A DNA stretch of 17,589 nucleotides from Anaerolineales bacterium UBA2232. GTDB lineage: Bacteria; Chloroflexota; Anaerolineae; UBA2200. The notes below the pieces were generated by a model. The model searched no databases and was not told the origin of the DNA. It saw only the letters and a program-made list of their open reading frames with translations. The stretch is taken from NCBI GenBank assembly GCA_002348045.1, contig DDYO01000151.1:258-17846 (forward strand), in the 5' to 3' direction. Shown in pieces: positions 1-7,725 of the stretch (positions within the stretch are counted from its first letter, which is position 1; each line of letters opens with the position of its first letter). The translations under genes were made by a program, and so were the position numbers.

Positions 1-868
1 ACTGCTGTACGTGGCTCGCGCATTGAACTGCCTTGAAGAAACTAACCGGCCCTGCGGCGTGTGCCACTCTTGCGATCGCATTGGGCGCAATGCACATCCC
101 GATGTGCGCATCCTGGATGAGCAGGGCGGCTCTATCAAGATTGGCCAGATCCGGGAGATTCAGAGGGACTTGGCGCTGTCACCGTTTGAAGGGCGGTGGA
201 AAGTCCACGTGCTGTGCGATTTTCAGAATGCCACCATCGAGGCCTCCAACTGCCTGCTCAAAACGCTGGAGGAGCCCCCGAGGCGCGCCGTCATCATCCT
301 CACCGCATCAGATAGCGACAGCCTGCTCCCAACCATTGTTTCGCGTTGCCAGGTGTTTCCCTTGAGGCCTTTGCCACTGGCGCAGACGGAGCGGAGCTTG
401 GAGGAAGACTGGGGCGTCGAGCCTGCCCAGGCCCAGCTCCTGTCCAGACTATCAGAGGGCAGGATCGGGTGGGCCATAGAGGCCGCCTCTAATGACTCCC
501 TACTGCGAGGCCGAGAAAAGTATCTGCTGGCCATGGAGCAAGCCATGCAGCATGGGATTGTCGGTCGGATGGGGCTCGCACATCAGCTGGGCCAGAACTC
601 GCAGGCCGTTCCGGAGATGCTGGAGCTGTGGCGTGGATGGTGGAGGGACATGCTGATGGCCAAGAGCGGCAATGGACACCTGATCTCTTGCGTCGATCGC
701 CAGGAGACCATCCGGGCCGAGGCGCAGCATCACACGCTCCACGAGGTATGCGGCTTCTTGCGGTCCATTCAGAATGCCGCTGACCAGGTCAACCAGAATG
801 TCAGCCCAGTCCTGGTGTTGGAGGTTCTCCTCCTGGGACTGCCGCGACCCTTGATCAGGACAATATAA
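1..868 (+). CDS. holB: DNA polymerase III delta prime subunit, 5'-truncated by window edge
   Basis: This is the clamp-loader subunit that helps place the sliding clamp on DNA. The reading frame is open from base 2, so the N terminus, including the region of the P-loop, lies outside the window; the GTG at 11 is an internal valine. Visible are the zinc module (C-x8-C-x2-C-x2-C, around CGVCHSC near the start), the Q-I-R-E-I stretch, the NCLLKTLEEPP segment and the VSRC sensor-1 motif, all typical of the delta prime/DnaX family. The SRC motif also occurs in DnaX tau/gamma, but the short C terminus with no Pro-rich extension and the ricT neighbour favour HolB. About 288 residues are visible, consistent with a protein of about 320-340. 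The stop at 866-868 is 9 bases before ricT, so the two are probably cotranscribed. Confidence 0.9.
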   Translation, partial: LLYVARALNCLEETNRPCGVCHSCDRIGRNAHPDVRILDEQGGSIKIGQIREIQRDLALSPFEGRWKVHVLCDFQNATIEASNCLLKTLEEPPRRAVIILTASDSDSLLPTIVSRCQVFPLRPLPLAQTERSLEEDWGVEPAQAQLLSRLSEGRIGWAIEAASNDSLLRGREKYLLAMEQAMQHGIVGRMGLAHQLGQNSQAVPEMLELWRGWWRDMLMAKSGNGHLISCVDRQETIRAEAQHHTLHEVCGFLRSIQNAADQVNQNVSPVLVLEVLLLGLPRPLIRTI

Positions 869-877
869 GGACTTTAA

Positions 878-1744
878 ATGCCAACGGTTGTTTCAGTTCG
901 GTTCAAACCTGCCACCAAGACCTATTATTTTGACCCAGGCCCGTTGACGGACCTGTGCTGTGGGGAGCCAGTCATTGTGGAGACCTCTCGGTCGAAAGAG
1001 CTGGGGCGCGTGGTTGGCGCTCTTCGGGACGTCCCACAGGATCAGGTTGTCGGACAGCTCAAGCCCATCCTTCGCCGGGCGACCGCCGATGATCTGGCCA
1101 GTGCCAAGAGTTATGAAGAACAGGAAGCGTCAGCAGCGGAAAAGTGCCGTGAGCGAGTGGCGAAGGCAAAGCTTCCCATCAAGATCGTACAAGCTGAGTA
1201 CAGCTACGATGGCTCGCATCTAACGTTCTTCTTTACGTCGGAGCAGCGGATCGATTTTCGGGATTTGGTAAGGGACCTGTCGCATGCGTTCCGCACGCGC
1301 ATCGAGTTGCGCCAGATTGGAGTCCGCGACGAGGCCAAACTATTGCGGGGGATCGGTCCTTGTGGACGTGAGCTGTGCTGTTCGACGCACCTGTGTGACT
1401 TTGTGCCCGTTTCGATCAAGATGGCCAAGCTCCAGAACCTGCCGCTTAGTCCCATGGAAATCTCGGGCACATGTGGTCGCTTGTTGTGTTGCCTGACTTA
1501 CGAGAACGCCTATTACCAGGAGATGGTCCCGAAGATGCCCAAGTACGGGGAAATCGTGATCACTGATAACGGGGGAGGACGCGTTGTCGGAGGCAATCCC
1601 ATCAAAGAGACAGTGAACGTGGAGATGGAGAGCGGTATTGTGCTCGAAGTGCCTCTGGCGGACATTCGCGAGCGGAAGCCCAGTCAGAGGAACCAGGCAG
1701 ACGCAAGCGGGGGGCGCCCGCAAAGATCATCGGGGCGACGGTAG
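878..1744 (+). CDS. ricT: PSP1-domain protein, RicT/YaaT family
   Basis: A 288-residue protein of the PSP1/YaaT family. In Bacillus subtilis RicT belongs to the RicA-RicF-RicT complex, which binds [4Fe-4S] clusters and directs RNase Y to specific mRNAs; that is family knowledge, not shown here. The sequence shows an N-terminal PSP1 domain (about residues 5-150) followed by a cysteine-rich part, with C162, C167, C168, C173, C199, C204 and C205 in GPCGRELCC and GTCGRLLCC. These are the expected cluster ligands. The basic tail after residue 268 looks disordered. The start has an AAGGA Shine-Dalgarno at 867-871 that overlaps the holB stop, so translation is likely coupled. Next to holB is the usual place for this gene. 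It converges on the PHP gene with an 11-base gap. Confidence 0.88.
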   Translation: MPTVVSVRFKPATKTYYFDPGPLTDLCCGEPVIVETSRSKELGRVVGALRDVPQDQVVGQLKPILRRATADDLASAKSYEEQEASAAEKCRERVAKAKLPIKIVQAEYSYDGSHLTFFFTSEQRIDFRDLVRDLSHAFRTRIELRQIGVRDEAKLLRGIGPCGRELCCSTHLCDFVPVSIKMAKLQNLPLSPMEISGTCGRLLCCLTYENAYYQEMVPKMPKYGEIVITDNGGGRVVGGNPIKETVNVEMESGIVLEVPLADIRERKPSQRNQADASGGRPQRSSGRR

Positions 1745-1755
1745 AGTCGAGTGAT

Positions 1756-2595
1756 TCAGCTCAATCCCGCGCCAAACAGGTGTTGCCGAAGGCGCCTAAG
1801 GCGCGTGAGCGACTCCACCGGTACGTTAATTTGCCCCAAGTGGTTCTCTGGCAGTACGGCGCCGCCGTGATAGTCGCTTCCCCCGGTTGGAACGATCCCG
1901 TGCTTGTGGGCTACGTCCAGCAGAAACTGGACTTCGTCGGGAGCATAGCCGGAGTAAAATGCCTCCATCCCCACCAGCCCGCACTGGACAAGGTCGGGCA
2001 CCAGGTGCGTCTGCCTGAGAGGGTGCGCCAACACCGGCAGTCCATGCGCCTCACGAATAAGCTTCACCGCATCTCTTGGGGTGAGCTTGTACCTGTCGAC
2101 ATAAGCTGGACGATTCCGTCCGATGTACCTATCGAAAGCCTCATCGACATTGGCGACCAGCCCTGACTCGACCATCGCTCTGGCAATGTGCGGGCGGCCG
2201 AGGGTAGCTGTGCCGGCGATCTGCTGTACCCTTTCCCAATCAAGGCGCAGGCCGAGCTTTGTCAACTGCTCCAGGATACTTTTTCCTCGGCCGAGGCGCG
2301 ACTGGCGCAGCTTGGCCAGCCAGCCGAGCAAAGCGGGGCTTCGGTGTTCAACATAGAAGCCCAACATATGAACCTCGCCCTGAGGAATGTCAGTGCTGAG
2401 CTCCAGTCCCGGCACAACCTCCAACGAAGTCGTCCTTGCCGCAGCAAGAGCTTCGTCGATCCCATCCACGGTGTCGTGATCGGTGATGGCAATTGCCGCA
2501 AGTCCTAGCGTAAGCGCTTCCTTCACAACCTCCGTGGGCGACAACTGGCCATCAGAGGCGCTGGTGTGTATGTGCAGGTCAACCCTGGCGTTTAT
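1756..2595 (-). CDS. PHP-domain phosphoesterase (TrpH/YciV-like), apparent AUA start
   Basis: A PHP-fold metal-dependent phosphatase, resembling the family that includes E. coli YciV/RNase AM and 3',5'-nucleotide bisphosphate phosphatases; the exact substrate cannot be read from sequence. Counting from the ATA at 2595, the metal-site motifs are HIH (8-10), DHD in AITDHD (39-41), E65 in GLELS, H76, AHPLR, and a C-terminal GGSDYHG. Length would be 279 residues, the usual size. The first ordinary start in frame, TTG at 2544, would delete HIH and so is unlikely. Between the upstream in-frame TGA and HIH there is no ATG, GTG or TTG. ATA at 2593-2595 overlaps the spoVS stop and has GGAG at 2601-2604, 5 bases upstream; CTG at 2577 is the alternative. 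It is probably coupled to spoVS. Gene identity is sure; the start is not. Confidence 0.85.
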   Translation of the reverse strand: MNARVDLHIHTSASDGQLSPTEVVKEALTLGLAAIAITDHDTVDGIDEALAAARTTSLEVVPGLELSTDIPQGEVHMLGFYVEHRSPALLGWLAKLRQSRLGRGKSILEQLTKLGLRLDWERVQQIAGTATLGRPHIARAMVESGLVANVDEAFDRYIGRNRPAYVDRYKLTPRDAVKLIREAHGLPVLAHPLRQTHLVPDLVQCGLVGMEAFYSGYAPDEVQFLLDVAHKHGIVPTGGSDYHGGAVLPENHLGQINVPVESLTRLRRLRQHLFGAGLS

Positions 2596-2852
2596 CTCTT
2601 CTCCACGAGTAGTTTGATGGCCGTTCGTTCTTGATCTCCAATCATCACCTCAGTGAAGGATGGGATGCAAACAACGTCGATCCCATCCTCAGCAAGGTAG
2701 CCCCTGGCTATTGCCACGGCCTTGAGTGCTTGGTTGACGGCACCTGCGCCTATGGCCTGCACCTCGGCCCGTCCGCTGTCCCTGACCACACCGGCTATGG
2801 CGCCCGCAACCGCAGTGGATCTTGATTTCGCGGATACCTTCAGGATCTCCAT
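2592..2852 (-). CDS. spoVS: Stage V sporulation protein S family protein
   Basis: An 86-residue SpoVS protein (MEILKVSAKSRST at the start, EVMIGDQERTAIK near the end). The family is Alba-like in fold and is thought to bind nucleic acid. It regulates sporulation in Bacillus but is also common in non-spore-formers such as Thermus and Chloroflexi, so it does not by itself imply sporulation. I chose the ATG at 2852 rather than the longer frame from 2885, because an AAGGAG ribosome site sits 6 bases upstream and the length then equals the family's usual 86 residues. The stop (2592-2594) overlaps the apparent start of the PHP gene. Its position just after rny echoes the B. subtilis order rny-ymdB-spoVS. 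Confidence 0.93.
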   Translation of the reverse strand: MEILKVSAKSRSTAVAGAIAGVVRDSGRAEVQAIGAGAVNQALKAVAIARGYLAEDGIDVVCIPSFTEVMIGDQERTAIKLLVEKR

Positions 2853-2858
2853 GGTAGT

Positions 2859-2864
2859 CTCCTT
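2859..2864 (-). promoter_or_regulatory. Ribosome binding site of spoVS
   Basis: AAGGAG on the minus strand, 6 bases before the ATG at 2852. It decides the start of spoVS against the upstream in-frame start at 2885. Confidence 0.8.
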
Positions 2865-2876
2865 GGGTGTGAGTCG

Positions 2877-2908
2877 CGCCAGCAAGATTCAATTCAACCA
2901 AGCTGGCG
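2877..2908 (-). other. Weak stem-loop between rny and spoVS
   Basis: A 7-bp inverted repeat (CGCCAGC at 2877-2883, GCTGGCG at 2902-2908) with an 18-base AT-rich loop, in the 111-base gap between the rny stop and the spoVS start. It has no U-tract, so it is not a convincing terminator. It could be an RNA processing or stability element, but chance is possible. Confidence 0.25.
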
Positions 2909-2963
2909 GAGCCGGTACGTCGCCACCTCGATGCAACTGGATTTGCCCTTTGTTCCCTCCTGC

Positions 2964-4496
2964 CTACTTGGCGTAGTCGACGGCTCTGGTCTCCCGCACG
3001 ACGGTTACCTTGATTTGCCCAGGATACTGGACACTTTCTTCGACCTTCTTGGCAATGTCCCGTGACAGCGTTACGATACCGAGGTCATCGATCTGATCTG
3101 GCTTGACGATGATGCGAATCTCGCGGCCAGCCTGGATGGCATAGGACTTTTCAACACCTGCAAATGAGTCGGCCAGGTTCTCCAGCGATTCCACCCTCTT
3201 GATGTAGCTCTCCAACGTTTCCCGCCGAGCCCCGGGCCGAGCTCCCGAAATCGCATCGGCAGCCTGTACCAGCACGGACTCGAGGGTTTCATACTCGACA
3301 TCGCCGTGATGGGCCTTGATGCAGTTCTGGACCTTGGCCGGTCGTCCAAGCCTGGCAGCGATCTCGGCTCCAATGATGGCGTGTGGTCCCTCGGTCTCGT
3401 GGCTTACGGCCTTGCCGATATCGTGCAGCAGCCCACCTTCTTTGGCCAGAGCCACGTCGGCGCCGAGCTCGGCAGCCATTATGGCCGCCAAATGGGCTGA
3501 CTCCACCGAGTGCATCAGACAGTTCTGTCCATAGCTCGTGCGATACTTGAGTCGGCCGATTAGGCGGATCAGCTCCGGGTGTAGTCCAGCTACTCCCACT
3601 TCGTAAACGGCCTGCTCGCCGGCTTCCTGAATGGCCGCGTCCACCTCTTGCTTGGCTTTCTCGACCACCTTTTCGATCCGGGCGGGGTGGATACGTCCGT
3701 CCAGAACTAACTGGTTGAGGGCAATTCGAGCAGTCTCACGGCGCACCGGGTCGAAGCTAGAGATGATAACCGCTTCGGGCGTATCGTCGATGAGAAGATC
3801 GACGCCGGTGGCATGCTCGATGGCACGGATATTGCGCCCCCCTCTTCCAATGATGCGTCCCTTGACTTCGTCACTGGGCAGGGCCACACTGGAGACGGTG
3901 GTCTCAGCGACCTGGTCCGAGGCCACTCGCTGGATCGCCAGGGTGATGATCTCCCTTCCCTTGCGATCTCCCTCCTCCCGCGCCTCGGCCTCGATGTTGC
4001 GGATGATACGTGCCATATCCTGACGCGACTCCGTCTCAACACGCTGGAGGATGATTTCCTTGGCTTCATCCTGCGTGAGGGCCGAGATGCGCTCCAGCTC
4101 CTGTTCCTGCTTGTGACGCAGCTCGTCCAAGCTGCTCTTGTAGATTTCCAACTGCTTCTCATGCACGTCAAGCTTGCGTGCCCGATCCTCCAGAGCGTCC
4201 GCCCGGCGATCCAGTCCTGTCCTTCTCTGCTGCTGGCGACGTTCCTGCCGATCGAGCTCGGCCCGGCGCCGGCTGGCCTCGCGATCGATCTCCTCGCGCA
4301 TCTTCACGGCCACTGACTTGGCTTCGAGTTCGGCTTCTCGTGACCGTGTTTTGGCCTCGGCTAGAAGGGTCTCAGCTTGCTCTCGAGATGCGTGGATCTT
4401 GGTGCGCATCGTGTAGTAACGCAACAGGTAACCCAACACAAAAGCAAGCAGGCTGAGCGAAATGCCTGATATCAGAGTGCCTAGTCCGTTTCCCAT
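2964..4496 (-). CDS. rny: Ribonuclease Y
   Basis: A membrane-anchored endoribonuclease that starts mRNA decay. The 510 residues show all family parts in order: an N-terminal membrane segment (about 5-28), a long charged coiled coil (about 35-185), a KH RNA-binding domain with [15 protein letters not shown] (213-227), the HD hydrolase domain with conserved QNCLMHS (324-330), LLHDIGK (356-362; H358 and D359) and KAHHGD (394-399), and the conserved C-terminal domain. Length matches the usual 510-520. The ATG start has AGAGGA at 4508-4513, 11 bases upstream, which is slightly far. recX lies 96 bases upstream and spoVS downstream. RicT, encoded in the convergent operon, is a known accessory factor of this enzyme in Bacillus. 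Confidence 0.97.
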   Translation of the reverse strand: MGNGLGTLISGISLSLLAFVLGYLLRYYTMRTKIHASREQAETLLAEAKTRSREAELEAKSVAVKMREEIDREASRRRAELDRQERRQQQRRTGLDRRADALEDRARKLDVHEKQLEIYKSSLDELRHKQEQELERISALTQDEAKEIILQRVETESRQDMARIIRNIEAEAREEGDRKGREIITLAIQRVASDQVAETTVSSVALPSDEVKGRIIGRGGRNIRAIEHATGVDLLIDDTPEAVIISSFDPVRRETARIALNQLVLDGRIHPARIEKVVEKAKQEVDAAIQEAGEQAVYEVGVAGLHPELIRLIGRLKYRTSYGQNCLMHSVESAHLAAIMAAELGADVALAKEGGLLHDIGKAVSHETEGPHAIIGAEIAARLGRPAKVQNCIKAHHGDVEYETLESVLVQAADAISGARPGARRETLESYIKRVESLENLADSFAGVEKSYAIQAGREIRIIVKPDQIDDLGIVTLSRDIAKKVEESVQYPGQIKVTVVRETRAVDYAK

Positions 4497-4543
4497 CGTT
4501 GGTTATGTCCTCTTGGTTGATTGAGTGGTCATACCGCACCGCA

Positions 4544-4566
4544 GCCACCGGAACTGGACCGGTGGC
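4544..4566 (-). other. Stem-loop between recX and rny
   Basis: GCCACCGG at 4544-4551 pairs with CCGGTGGC at 4559-4566 across a 7-base loop (AACTGGA). It lies in the 96-base gap after recX. Neither side carries a U-tract, so an intrinsic terminator is not supported; it may be an attenuator or RNase processing site in a recA-recX-rny transcript. Confidence 0.35.
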
Positions 4567-4592
4567 CGGGCAGCATTTGTCAGGAGGCTGGG

Positions 4593-5240
4593 TCATGAAC
4601 CCATCTCCTGCTCTGGGGCAGAGGTGCTCTCCTGCCACACGCGTTTTACTGTCGAGGCGATAATGCCATAGTCAAATCCGCGTCGTTGAAGCAATCCTCC
4701 CAGACGGCGGAGGAATGTGGGGTAGTCCAGACCGCTACGTGAGACTGCCCACTTGGCGGCCACGCGATAGGCGGCAGCCCGATCATCGGTGGCTTGCAGT
4801 GCCTCCCCAATGAGCTCATCGGACACGCCTTTGCCACGGAGCTCGTACCTGAGCGACCGCTGTCCCCGTGGCCGGAAGGTTTCCCGGTTATGCACCCAAA
4901 AACGGGCAAAGGCTTCGTCGTCTGCCAGGCCCGCCTCAGCCAGCCTCGTGAGAACCTGGTTGATAACCTGTTCATCGCTGCCGTGGCGCTGCAAATGGGA
5001 ACGGATCTCAGCCTGGCTACGTGGCCTGTAACCCAAATAGCGCAGCGCGCGAGCCTCGGTGACATCGACAAGATCCTGCTGCTCAAGCATTGCTCGCTCT
5101 TCGGGCGCAATGGTCTGGCCGACCTTGAGTCGGGAGGCGCGTGACGTCGCCAGCCCAAACGCATAACGTCCGTCCAGAAAAACGCTTGTGCGGTTTGGAT
5201 TTCCCTTCTGTATATCAAGGGCAGTGATCTTGTATAGCAT
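4593..5240 (-). CDS. recX: Regulatory protein RecX
   Basis: RecX binds RecA filaments and limits recombinase activity. The 215-residue product has the family layout: an N-terminal part resembling MLYKITALDIQKGNPNRTSVFLDGRYAF, then helical three-helix repeats around ALRYLGYRPRSQAEIRSHL, LAEAGLADDEAFARFWV-NR and the RG-rSLRYELRGKGVSDELI segment. Length is within the family range. The start ATG at 5240 has no clear Shine-Dalgarno. It follows recA by 229 bases on the same strand, the classical arrangement, and no separate promoter is evident in that gap, so readthrough from recA is likely. Confidence 0.92.
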   Translation of the reverse strand: MLYKITALDIQKGNPNRTSVFLDGRYAFGLATSRASRLKVGQTIAPEERAMLEQQDLVDVTEARALRYLGYRPRSQAEIRSHLQRHGSDEQVINQVLTRLAEAGLADDEAFARFWVHNRETFRPRGQRSLRYELRGKGVSDELIGEALQATDDRAAAYRVAAKWAVSRSGLDYPTFLRRLGGLLQRRGFDYGIIASTVKRVWQESTSAPEQEMGS

Positions 5241-5272
5241 GTTGTTGCGACACCCGGAATCTTGATGACGGC

Positions 5273-5302
5273 AACGCTGTGGTCGCTGAAGGCCACAGCG
5301 TT
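5273..5302 (-). other. Strong stem-loop in the recA-recX gap
   Basis: A 10-bp perfect stem (5273-5282 with 5293-5302, core CGCTGTGG/CCACAGCG), extendable by a G-U and a C-G pair to leave a 6-base loop. It lies about 170 bases after the recA stop and 33 bases before recX. It lacks a U-tract. The 229-base gap otherwise holds no gene I can support. A role as attenuator that lowers recX expression relative to recA is known elsewhere and is plausible here, but it is inference. Confidence 0.4.
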
Positions 5303-5469
5303 TACAGCGAAGGCGCTTGCATGTGCGAGGCCTTCTCGCTTATCTGGTGGTACATACCACTGGCTCTTGTGCCCGAACGCCCGCGTGCCGCGGATGATAC
5401 CGTTCACACTTGCGAAAACTGTCGGGCTCTCTTATCGCTGCGGGTTTTCCGCGGCTTTGATGCGGACGG

Positions 5470-6534
5470 CTATTCATCCGCAGCGTAATCGTCTTCGCCA
5501 TCAGCCGATCTAAGTCCACCACCTGCTGCAGGTTTGGCGGCTAAGGCATGCAGACTACCCCGCACCTTCTGGGTGACTTCGTCAAACAACTGTGGGTTTT
5601 CGCGGAGGAACGTCTTTGCGTTCTCGCGTCCCTGGCCAATCCTCGTCTCGCCGTAGGAATAGTACGCGCCCTTCTTGTCGATAATCCCTAGCTCGACGCC
5701 CATGTCGATGACGTCTCCCGATTTGGAAATGCCCTCGTTGTAGATGATGTCAAACTCAGCGGTGCGGAACGGGGGCGCCACCTTGTTCTTCTTGACGCGT
5801 ACCTTTGTGCGATTGCCAATGACCTCACCACCTTGCTTGATCGGCTCCATCCGCCGAATGTCAAGGCGCACCGCCGCATAGAACTTGAGGGCATTGCCGC
5901 CCGTCGTTGTTTCGGGGTTACCAAAGAGCACGCCGATCTTGGTACGCAACTGGTTGGTAAAGATCACGGCGGTGTTGGACCTCTTAATCACCCCCACCAG
6001 CTTACGCAGGGCCTGTGACATCAGGCGCGCCTGCAGTCCCATATGCGCGTCGCCCATCTCACCTTCAATCTCGGCTTGGGGAACCAACGCGGCCACAGAG
6101 TCAATGACGATGATATCCACTGCTCCACTTCGCACGAGCGCTTCAGTGATCTCCAGAGCCTGCTCGCCGGTGTCGGGTTGGGAAATGTAGAGGTTGTCAA
6201 TGTCCACACCGCACTTGGCAGCGTAGGTTGGGTCAAAGGCATGCTCCACATCGATGAATGCCGCAACTCCACCGAGGTGCTGCGCTTCCGCAGTAATGTG
6301 CTGGGCCAGGGTAGTTTTGCCCGACGATTCTGGGCCAAAGATCTCGATAATCCGCCCCCTGGGCACGCCGCCAATACCTAAGGCAGCGTCGAGAGCCAGG
6401 GATCCCGTGGGGATCGCCTCGACGGCAAACCGAGACGACTCACCCAACTTCATCACCGAGCCTTCCCCGAAGCGCTTACGTAGCTGCGACAGTGTTACCT
6501 CAAGGGCCTTAGTTTTGCCCGTATCCTCAGCCAT
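5470..6534 (-). CDS. recA: Recombinase RecA
   Basis: RecA forms filaments on single-stranded DNA, drives strand exchange and triggers LexA cleavage. The 354-residue protein has Walker [10 protein letters not shown] (67-75), the catalytic Glu in FIDVEH (E97), Walker B IIVIDS (141-146), loop L2 from about 195 to 211, and the acidic C-terminal tail [20 protein letters not shown] differs from the near-universal FIDAEHALDP at two hydrophobic positions, probably without effect. There is no intein. The ATG at 6534 has AAGGAG at 6544-6549, 9 bases upstream, and a sigma70-type promoter lies just beyond. recX follows on the same strand. Confidence 0.98.
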   Translation of the reverse strand: MAEDTGKTKALEVTLSQLRKRFGEGSVMKLGESSRFAVEAIPTGSLALDAALGIGGVPRGRIIEIFGPESSGKTTLAQHITAEAQHLGGVAAFIDVEHAFDPTYAAKCGVDIDNLYISQPDTGEQALEITEALVRSGAVDIIVIDSVAALVPQAEIEGEMGDAHMGLQARLMSQALRKLVGVIKRSNTAVIFTNQLRTKIGVLFGNPETTTGGNALKFYAAVRLDIRRMEPIKQGGEVIGNRTKVRVKKNKVAPPFRTAEFDIIYNEGISKSGDVIDMGVELGIIDKKGAYYSYGETRIGQGRENAKTFLRENPQLFDEVTQKVRGSLHALAAKPAAGGGLRSADGEDDYAADE

Positions 6535-6553
6535 TGCTGATTGCTCCTTTCGC

Positions 6554-6578
6554 GTACAAGAGCTTCATCTTATTGTAC
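6554..6578 (-). promoter_or_regulatory. Inverted repeat over the recA -10 region, possible operator
   Basis: GTACAA at 6554-6559 and TTGTAC at 6573-6578 form a 6-bp inverted repeat with a 13-base spacer, overlapping the recA -10 box and the presumed transcription start. The position fits a repressor site. It matches neither the Gram-positive LexA box (GAAC-N4-GTTC) nor the E. coli box (CTGT-N8-ACAG). Confidence 0.3.
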
Positions 6579-6600
6579 AGCAATGCGGGGGCAAATGCAA
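6572..6600 (-). promoter_or_regulatory. Putative sigma70 promoter of recA
   Basis: On the minus strand TTGCAT (6595-6600) and TACAAT (6572-6577) are separated by 17 bases. The -10 matches consensus at 5 of 6 positions. Transcription would start near 6565, leaving a leader of about 30 bases with the ribosome site of recA. Confidence 0.6.
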
Positions 6601-6702
6601 CTAAATGCGGAAGGCGCTGCAAGAAAGCGGTCAGCAGTACACAGCAGAATGTAACCGGGCATTGCGAAGGGACTTGTCAAGGAAGGGCTCCGGCGGCGAC
6701 GG

Positions 6703-7722
6703 TCAGCAAATCCTCGGGAGCTGCGCTCCGGAGAGCATGTCGAGCATACGGCGGGTTCCCAGCCTCGTTCGCATGACTACACGGCTCGGGTGGTCTGAGG
6801 TAACGCGGCCAACCAGGGCTGTCTCACGGCCGAGACCGTGCTGGCGCATTGCCGTCAACAGGCCGGCCTCAGCCTCAGGCGCGACAATGGCTACCAGTTT
6901 TCCCTCATTGGCGACATACAGGGGGTCAAGGCCCAGGAGCTCACACGCTGCCTGCACACTGCCGGGGATGGGGATACGCTCTTCCTCGAGGTCAATCCCA
7001 ACCTGACTTTGTTGGGCGATTTCGACCAGCGTGGTCGCCAGGCCGCCTCGCGTTGGGTCGCGCAAGCAGTGAATGCGCCCATCGGCTGTCAACATGGCAG
7101 AGACGAGCCCGTTGAGGGGAGCGCAGTCGCTGGCAAGGGGAAACGAGAAGCTGAGCCCCTCCCTCTTACTGAGGATGGCGAGGCCGTGCATCCCAATGGC
7201 TCCGCTTACGAGAACGCCATCTCCTGGGCGAGCACTGGAGCCGGATATTTCGATACCGGACGGAACGACGCCTGTGCCGGCCGTGGTGATGAAGATGCGG
7301 TCAGCCGAACCGTAGTCCACCACCTTGGTGTCACCAGCCACGACCTCAACGCCTGCCTCACGAGCTGCCTGCGCCATCGACGATACGATTCGGTCCAGAT
7401 CATCCAGGGCCAATCCTTCCTCCAGGATAAACGCGGCGCTCAGATAGAGAGGGCGCGCTCCGACCATGGCCAGGTCGTTCACCGTTCCACAGACTGAGAG
7501 CCGGCCAATGTCGCCGCCTGGAAAGAAGATGGGCTGCACCACATAGCTGTCGGTGGTGAGCGCCAGCCGATCCCCAGCCTCCAGGCACGGGCGCCAGACC
7601 GCCGCGTCATCGTGAGCATCCAGGAGAGGGTTGTGGAGATGGCGAGCAAAGACGTCGCGGATCAGATTGTGGGTGAGCGCGCCACCGCTGCCATGCGCCA
7701 GGATGATCTTGCCGTGGCTCAT
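6703..7722 (-). CDS. hypE: Hydrogenase maturation protein HypE
   Basis: HypE takes the carbamoyl group from HypF onto its C-terminal cysteine and dehydrates it to a thiocyanate, the source of the cyanide ligands of [NiFe] hydrogenase. The 339-residue protein ends in the diagnostic PRIC, with C339 as the carrier residue. It has the PurM/SelD-type ATP-binding fold: N-terminal HGSGG, DDAAVW, TTDSYVV, GTVNDLAMVGA, and DPTRGGLAT. The start ATG at 7722 follows the hypD stop by 3 bases and uses a GGTGG sequence inside the end of hypD. It is the last gene of the hypABFCDE operon; no clear terminator follows in the 168 bases before recA. Confidence 0.96.
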   Translation of the reverse strand: MSHGKIILAHGSGGALTHNLIRDVFARHLHNPLLDAHDDAAVWRPCLEAGDRLALTTDSYVVQPIFFPGGDIGRLSVCGTVNDLAMVGARPLYLSAAFILEEGLALDDLDRIVSSMAQAAREAGVEVVAGDTKVVDYGSADRIFITTAGTGVVPSGIEISGSSARPGDGVLVSGAIGMHGLAILSKREGLSFSFPLASDCAPLNGLVSAMLTADGRIHCLRDPTRGGLATTLVEIAQQSQVGIDLEEERIPIPGSVQAACELLGLDPLYVANEGKLVAIVAPEAEAGLLTAMRQHGLGRETALVGRVTSDHPSRVVMRTRLGTRRMLDMLSGAQLPRIC

Positions 7723-7725
7723 TGG

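Noticed and set aside
2592..2852. SpoVS as proof of a spore-forming organism.
   Set aside because: The family is widespread in non-spore-formers, and no other sporulation gene is in the window.
2877..2908. Intrinsic terminator between rny and spoVS.
   Set aside because: Only 7 bp of stem, an 18-base loop and no U-tract; kept as a weak stem-loop only.
4646..5407. A 253-residue minus-strand frame overlapping recX.
   Set aside because: It runs out of frame across recX and has no recognisable domain; recX in the other frame is clear.
6535..6702. Standard LexA box upstream of recA.
   Set aside because: No GAAC-N4-GTTC or CTGT-N8-ACAG match found by eye.
6838..7497. A 219-residue plus-strand frame opposite hypE.
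   Set aside because: Antisense shadow; hypE is complete with its PRIC end.
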